From CAG-217 sp963605415 (lineage in GTDB: Bacteria > Bacillota > Clostridia > Oscillospirales > Acutalibacteraceae), in NCBI GenBank assembly GCA_963605415.1, contig CAVCUL010000003.1, positions 115,610 to 179,609 of the forward strand: a stretch of DNA of 64,000 bases. Reading direction: 5' to 3'. The position numbers and the translations under genes were made by a program. A model generated the notes under the pieces. The model worked only from the letters and a program-made list of their open reading frames with translations. It was not told the DNA's origin and did not search any database. Shown here one piece after another: positions 60,108-64,000 of this stretch (the first letter of the stretch is position 1; each line of letters begins with the position of its first letter).

Positions 60108-60523
60108 TGTACTGCACCGACTTTTTTAACGGCTAAATCCAGTTCCAAATCGTGAAGTCCGCTGTATGCTTTCATCAAAAAGCTTACAGGGATTTTATTG
60201 ACTACTTCACTGCTCGGAATATTGTAATACCACTGATAATAGGCATAAAATTCACCTATCCAATCAGGCATAAAGCCCTCGATAGCCTTACCGTTTTTTA
60301 GTTCAAAATCATCGGTTTTGCAGAAATAATCCCACAATTCGGGAGCACTCATTGTATTCACATAGGCTTTAGCTTCATCAATACTTTTTCTTGTTTTACT
60401 TGTCATATAGGCGTTGATAAAGTCCAAAGTATCTTTATCTGGATAATTCTGTGATACAAGGTCAAAAAGTTTGCCTTGATTTTCAACAACCTCATTCAAA
60501 TATGCTTCCGGATATGCCGGCAT
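60104..60523 (-). CDS. Unknown protein coupled to NADAR
   Basis: A 139-residue soluble, mostly helical protein (MPAYPEAYLNEVVENQGKLF). It is rich in aromatic residues (WIGEFYAYYQWYYNIPSSEV) and ends in SGLHDLELDLAVKKVG. I do not recognise the family; similar proteins occur near DUF3990/DUF3791 operons as far as I recall. The ATG at 60523 has AGAGG 8 bases upstream; an in-frame GTG at 60532 is less likely. The ATGA overlap with the NADAR gene suggests a partnership, perhaps in ADP-ribosylation turnover. Confidence 0.7.
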   Translation of the reverse strand: MPAYPEAYLNEVVENQGKLFDLVSQNYPDKDTLDFINAYMTSKTRKSIDEAKAYVNTMSAPELWDYFCKTDDFELKNGKAIEGFMPDWIGEFYAYYQWYYNIPSSEVVNKIPVSFLMKAYSGLHDLELDLAVKKVGAVQ

Positions 60524-60924
60524 TATAATCACCTCTCAAATAATGTGCTGAACACATTTGTTACTTTATTGGCATCGGAATCAACAAGTTCACGCATCCT
60601 TTTTCGTGCAATTATATCTCTTTCATTGTACTTTTCCTATTTATTTTTTCCAAAATAAACATCTCTCGTTATTGTATTCAGAACTCAAATATAATGCACC
60701 CCACTGCAAAAGGCAGTGACAGATAATAGTAAAACCCTTTCGGTATGAATTTTATAATTCTTCAGTCTTGAAAGTTGTTTTAGGCATTTTATTGATATTT
60801 TCAAGCGCCATATTACACCTCTAAAAACTAAATTTTCTCGTAAGATTTATATGCTTATTATAACATTGATTTGATTAGAATTCAACTTAATGATTACTAT
60901 GTGTGTTAACCTAATTTAATAATT
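60524..60924. other. AT-rich gap with one mini-ORF
   Basis: No clear gene. On the minus strand 60811-60752 encodes MALENINKMPKTTFKTEEL behind an AGAGGTG site 5 bases upstream. At 19 residues it may be the leftover start of a deleted gene. An A-rich stretch and no clear promoter otherwise. Confidence 0.4.
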
Positions 60925-61911
60925 TTACAAATTTGAATTGATAACCCATTGACCATTTCGTTTTCCGTTTTCTCGTTTAATTAAATTCTTTTCCTGCATA
61001 GTTTTCATACGGCGTTTTATGGTTCTGTCCGTTACATTTAACGCTTTAGCAACTTCAAGTTGGGTTATATTCGGATTATCAATTAATAATTCAATTATTT
61101 TTTGTTCTTCCAAAGTGACATCCCTGTTGTCACTTTGAATGTCACTTTGGGCTGTTGCTTCTAAAAGTGCATCTTTAATTGTTTCAAGCATAAATATAAT
61201 GAACTCTGTTGATTCGCCGGCATAATCGGAATCATTTATTGCCTGATAATATTCATCCTGTTTTTTATAAATCATTGATTCAACCGGTAAATATGCAAAA
61301 ATAGGGTCAACCTTTGACAAAATCAATGTTTGCCACAATCTGCCCGTTCTGCCGTTACCGTCTAAAAACGGATGAATTGATTCAAATTCAAAATGGAAAA
61401 TGCAAGATTTAATAATATCATTGGTATCATCGCTTTTAAGCCATTGCAATAAGTCTTCAACAGCCTGCGGAACATAAGCAGGAAGAGTTCCGACGTGAAT
61501 CACCTCACCGCTTTTGCTGTCAACAACACCAACAGGCTTTGTGCGAAAAAAGCCTGATTCTTCAACAAGTCCGCTTGTCATAACGCCGTGTGCCTTTAGC
61601 AAATCATCAACAGAATACGGATCGAGTGTATCAAGCAACTCATAAATCTCATAAGCGTTTTTTACTTCCTGAATATCCTTAGGCGGTGCAATAATCATTT
61701 TACCGTTAAGCACGGATGTAACCTGCTCCAGAGTTAAAGTATTTTGCTCAATCGCCAATGAATCATGAATTGTTCTGATTCTGTTTGCACGGCGAAATTT
61801 AGGGCTTTTATCAAAATTTGACAATGCCGATAAACTGCCGATAATTCGAGAAATATCAGCCACCAAAGATACCATTTTGTTATTCAGTTTATATTTTGGA
61901 ATATAGCTCAT
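60925..61911 (-). CDS. Fic-family AMP-transferase-type protein with winged helix
   Basis: Fic proteins usually transfer AMP to target hydroxyls. Motif HPFLDGNGRTGR (His 191 counted from the TTG) is complete. The regulatory inhibitory helix SLAIEQN (S62 to N68) is of the class II type, which blocks activity until released. A C-terminal winged helix (ITQLEVAKALNVTDRTIKRR) suggests DNA binding or autoregulation. I chose the ATG at 61911 (MSYIPKYKLNNKM); a TTG at 61944 adds 11 residues. It follows the HIRAN gene after about 58 bases. Confidence 0.9.
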   Translation of the reverse strand: MSYIPKYKLNNKMVSLVADISRIIGSLSALSNFDKSPKFRRANRIRTIHDSLAIEQNTLTLEQVTSVLNGKMIIAPPKDIQEVKNAYEIYELLDTLDPYSVDDLLKAHGVMTSGLVEESGFFRTKPVGVVDSKSGEVIHVGTLPAYVPQAVEDLLQWLKSDDTNDIIKSCIFHFEFESIHPFLDGNGRTGRLWQTLILSKVDPIFAYLPVESMIYKKQDEYYQAINDSDYAGESTEFIIFMLETIKDALLEATAQSDIQSDNRDVTLEEQKIIELLIDNPNITQLEVAKALNVTDRTIKRRMKTMQEKNLIKRENGKRNGQWVINSNL

Positions 61912-61969
61912 ATATTTCTCTTTAAAGTAAATTTCATTTTTCAAAATATGGTCAATGTTATTCCAAATA

Positions 61970-62368
61970 TTACTCGTGCAGGAAGACTTTAATATAAATC
62001 TTTACCCACGAGCCTTTCTTTTCTTTTGAAGTAATTCTGCCAAAAAGCAGTTTACCGGCATCCATCAGTCGAGCAAATATTACATTGTCCTGCTTCGGAA
62101 CATAGCCGATTTTAACACCATTTATTGTTTTTATTACAATAGCTTGCTTGTCATATTGATTATCCGCTTCCCTAAAGAATTCAAGCTTATCATCCGTATT
62201 TAGATGTCGTTCTAATTCTTCGATACCCTCAATATGTGTAGTTCCTGCCACATAAGTATCAAAAAGAAAAATATCTTTTTCAAACGGCTTCGGTATTGTA
62301 AGTTCTCCGTTGCTTCCATGAAGCAATCCCATAAGTCCACCGGTACCGGATTTCACTAAATCACCCAT
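61970..62368 (-). CDS. HIRAN-domain protein
   Basis: HIRAN domains bind DNA 3' ends or damaged DNA and are found alone in some defence loci. The 132-residue protein has the domain core: FDTYVAGTTHIEGIEELERH, FFREADNQYDKQAIVI and IGYVPKQDNVIFARLMDAGK. An N-terminal Gly-rich piece (SGTGGLMGLLHG) precedes it. It begins 4 bases after the J-domain-like gene, so they are co-transcribed. Confidence 0.88.
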   Translation of the reverse strand: MGDLVKSGTGGLMGLLHGSNGELTIPKPFEKDIFLFDTYVAGTTHIEGIEELERHLNTDDKLEFFREADNQYDKQAIVIKTINGVKIGYVPKQDNVIFARLMDAGKLLFGRITSKEKKGSWVKIYIKVFLHE

Positions 62369-62372
62369 AAGC

Positions 62373-63275
62373 TCACCTAATCATTTCTTCGATTTTTGCC
62401 TTGTAAATCGAGATAAGTTCATTGTACTGACCGAGAATAATTTCAAGTTCTCTTTTCTTTTGCTCTGTTTGTTCTTCATCTTCAATGATTTCTTTCATTG
62501 TATACGGATACTCCGACTTAATTTGCTCAATGCTGTCTCTTATTGCTTTCAACAAGTTCTGCAACCGTTCTTTTTCTTCGGTAAGCTGAGTTAAAGCATC
62601 CTTGTGCTGCTCCGGTAAAGGACTGTTACCTACCATTTCACCGATAATTCTCAAAGTATTCAAATCACCGTTTTTATATGCCTGTACTGCATTATCAAAC
62701 AAATTAACCTGAGTTTCGGAAACATCGGGGTTAATATCGGGGTGCAAAGCCTTTACGATTTTACGGTAGAGCTTTTTCAGTTCTTTATTTTCCTCAACAG
62801 TCAAGACCTCCGCTTTGCTTCGCTTCAAGGCGTCATTCATCTTGTTAATCTGCTCATCAAGCCGCTTCTGATACTCGGCAAATTCAGTATCAAGCGCTTC
62901 TTCGATAGCAGAGATGATGACTTTTTCCTGTCTGTTTTTCTTCGCCTGAATCAATTCCATTTTGCGTTTCAGTCTCAAAGCGGCACATTGAGCTTCATAA
63001 GCCTTATACTCGATACTGCCGAGTTTCAGTATATATTCCGTCTCAATATTTTTGCAGATAACAAACTGAAGTTCATCACGCTCAAGCAAAAGCATTGATA
63101 ATTCGGTACGCATTTTTTCGACTTCATCTTTCAACTTTTCAAAATCAGGGAACACAATAACATTACCGGTAGAAGTAATTTCTGCCGGAACTTCGGTATC
63201 TTCTTCATCGTCCTTAAACATCATATATTCAGCAGCACGACCGGCAAGCCGCTTTTTGATTTCGTTATCGTCCAT
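62373..63275 (-). CDS. Coiled-coil protein with J-domain-like HPD motif
   Basis: A 300-residue mainly helical protein. Long coiled-coil stretches (about 45-160 and 215-300) flank a J-domain-like segment: ELKKLYRKIVKALHPDINPD with HPD at 178-180. J domains stimulate DnaK; here it probably recruits a chaperone or acts as a protein-interaction module. It lies between the truncated hsdM fragment and the HIRAN gene on the same strand, an unusual grouping. Confidence 0.8.
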   Translation of the reverse strand: MDDNEIKKRLAGRAAEYMMFKDDEEDTEVPAEITSTGNVIVFPDFEKLKDEVEKMRTELSMLLLERDELQFVICKNIETEYILKLGSIEYKAYEAQCAALRLKRKMELIQAKKNRQEKVIISAIEEALDTEFAEYQKRLDEQINKMNDALKRSKAEVLTVEENKELKKLYRKIVKALHPDINPDVSETQVNLFDNAVQAYKNGDLNTLRIIGEMVGNSPLPEQHKDALTQLTEEKERLQNLLKAIRDSIEQIKSEYPYTMKEIIEDEEQTEQKKRELEIILGQYNELISIYKAKIEEMIR

Positions 63276-63338
63276 TCAATCACACCTCGCTTTACAGAAC
63301 ATATCCAATAATCAAAATTTATTTGCTAACCTTGCAAA

Positions 63339-63536
63339 TTACATTTCTTTTAGCTGATATTTATATTGCAAGGCTTCATCAACCGTTTCTATAATTTTTA
63401 TTGAAATGTAACGCAGGAAAATAAGACCTACGATAACCTTTCTGTATTCTGCTGCGGGGATATGTCCCCAAAGGACACACGCTGCGTCCCAAATTTGTTT
63501 TTCAAAGCCGATATTGGCGTTATTTTCGGTAGCCAT
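63339..63536 (-). pseudogene. hsdM: Truncated type I restriction HsdM N-terminus
   Basis: From ATG 63536 the frame reads MATENNANIGFEKQIWDAAC, then VLWGHIPAAEYRKVIVGLIF and LRYIS, the N-terminal domain of HsdM. After about residue 45 similarity is lost (IKIIETVDEALQYKYQLKEM) and a stop follows. The catalytic NPPF/Y part is missing, so it is a remnant of a type I system. Confidence 0.8.
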
Positions 63537-63620
63537 CTTTATCCTCCTGCTGTGAACATACAATAACTTGAAGTTGCGATAAGAATTGAATCTATGAATA
63601 GATACAATAATACAAATACA

Positions 63621-63649
63621 AGTATATCATATTTCAACAACCAAAACAA
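63621..63649 (-). promoter_or_regulatory. Possible promoter of the hsdM remnant operon
   Basis: Minus-strand TTGTTT (63649-63644), 17 bases, TATACT (63626-63621). It would transcribe the hsdM remnant and possibly the J-domain, HIRAN and Fic genes. Confidence 0.5.
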
Positions 63650-63822
63650 ACTTTTTTGTTAATCGTACAAATAATGGTACAGGTAATGAATCCTCATCTA
63701 TAAAAACAGTGAGGTTTTTTGTTTTTTTATAAAACAATATGTAAATTTTCTTTCAAAACACATCAACAAAACTCAAATTTTTCTCTGTATAGTAGAGGGA
63801 CTGATGGTGTATAAATAAAGTT

Positions 63823-64000
63823 GACAGCGACATAGACCTTGAAAAGAAAGTGATGCACATTCAAAGAGGTGTCAAAGAAGCGCAAAAGCGTGACGGAACA
63901 GAGCGAAAAAGCGGACGGGAAATCGTAGTTGGCAAGCTAAAAACCGCTTCAAGCAAGCGTATTGTTCCATTAAACAAAACAGCAATACAGGCGATTATCG
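63823..64000 (+). pseudogene. Tyrosine recombinase (phage integrase) fragment at window edge
   Basis: The frame reads DSDIDLEKKVMHIQRGVKEA, then SGREIVVGKLKTASSKR and IVPLNKTAIQAII, the middle of the catalytic domain of Tn916/phage-type integrases. An in-frame stop lies at 63802-63804 and no N-terminal part is present upstream, so it is 5' truncated; its right side continues beyond the window. Confidence 0.75.

Overview
The window is a chromosome segment of an endospore-forming, anaerobic clostridial Firmicute, most likely a gut Oscillospirales/Ruminococcaceae-type organism. Evidence: a complete spoIIIAA-AH operon and spoIIID, a SCIFF peptide with its radical-SAM maturase, a SAM-I riboswitch in front of metK, an Asp23-NusB-Xse-IspA-Dxs-TlyA-NadK-ArgR-RecN gene order typical of clostridia, strong Shine-Dalgarno sites, and frequent GTG/TTG starts. 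The species cannot be named from the sequence alone.

Region 1 (1-21000, nearly all minus strand) is core housekeeping: an M42 aminopeptidase, murD, a membrane protein and ligA; then tyrS, recN, argR, nadK, tlyA, dxs; then ispA, xseB, xseA, a Kae1/TsaD-like protein, nusB and asp23; then the eight spoIIIA genes. Many genes overlap by 4-22 bases, so they are probably co-transcribed and translationally coupled.

Region 2 (21000-39400) is mixed: a large GtrA-YfhO membrane protein, prs, spoIIID, proC, metK with its riboswitch, an SDR with a zinc ribbon, a heterodimeric ABC exporter, a Gfo/Idh oxidoreductase, the SCIFF pair, an Orn/Lys/Arg decarboxylase with a small membrane protein, and tRNA-Leu.

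Region 3 (39400-43300) is an accessory island between tRNA-Leu and a five-tRNA cluster. It holds broken RHS/YD-repeat fragments, an orphan RHS toxin tip with a likely immunity gene, and copies of a short repeat (core GGAACCGTCCCCTGTTC). Next to the tRNA cluster is a candidate small RNA. Region 4 (43300-53300) is a second ABC exporter pair with a MarR regulator, rsmA, a MATE transporter, an acetyltransferase-like protein and the uxaB-uxaA hexuronate genes.

Region 5 (53300-64000) is a second accessory stretch. It has a second RHS toxin/immunity island built like the first and ending near tRNA-Val. After that comes a run of small genes and gene remnants (LOG, HxlR, VOC, PhzF, HNH, monooxygenase). 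Then follow a NADAR gene with an unknown partner, a Fic-HIRAN-J-domain cassette beside a truncated type I methyltransferase gene, and a tyrosine-recombinase fragment running off the right edge. Base composition becomes clearly AT-rich here, consistent with acquired DNA that is decaying.

The least-explained content is: the two RHS tip islands, which share a duplicated small-ORF/terminator module; the repeat family that abuts the RHS breakpoints; the candidate small RNA at 43013-43185; the NADAR pair; and the Fic/HIRAN/J-domain cassette.
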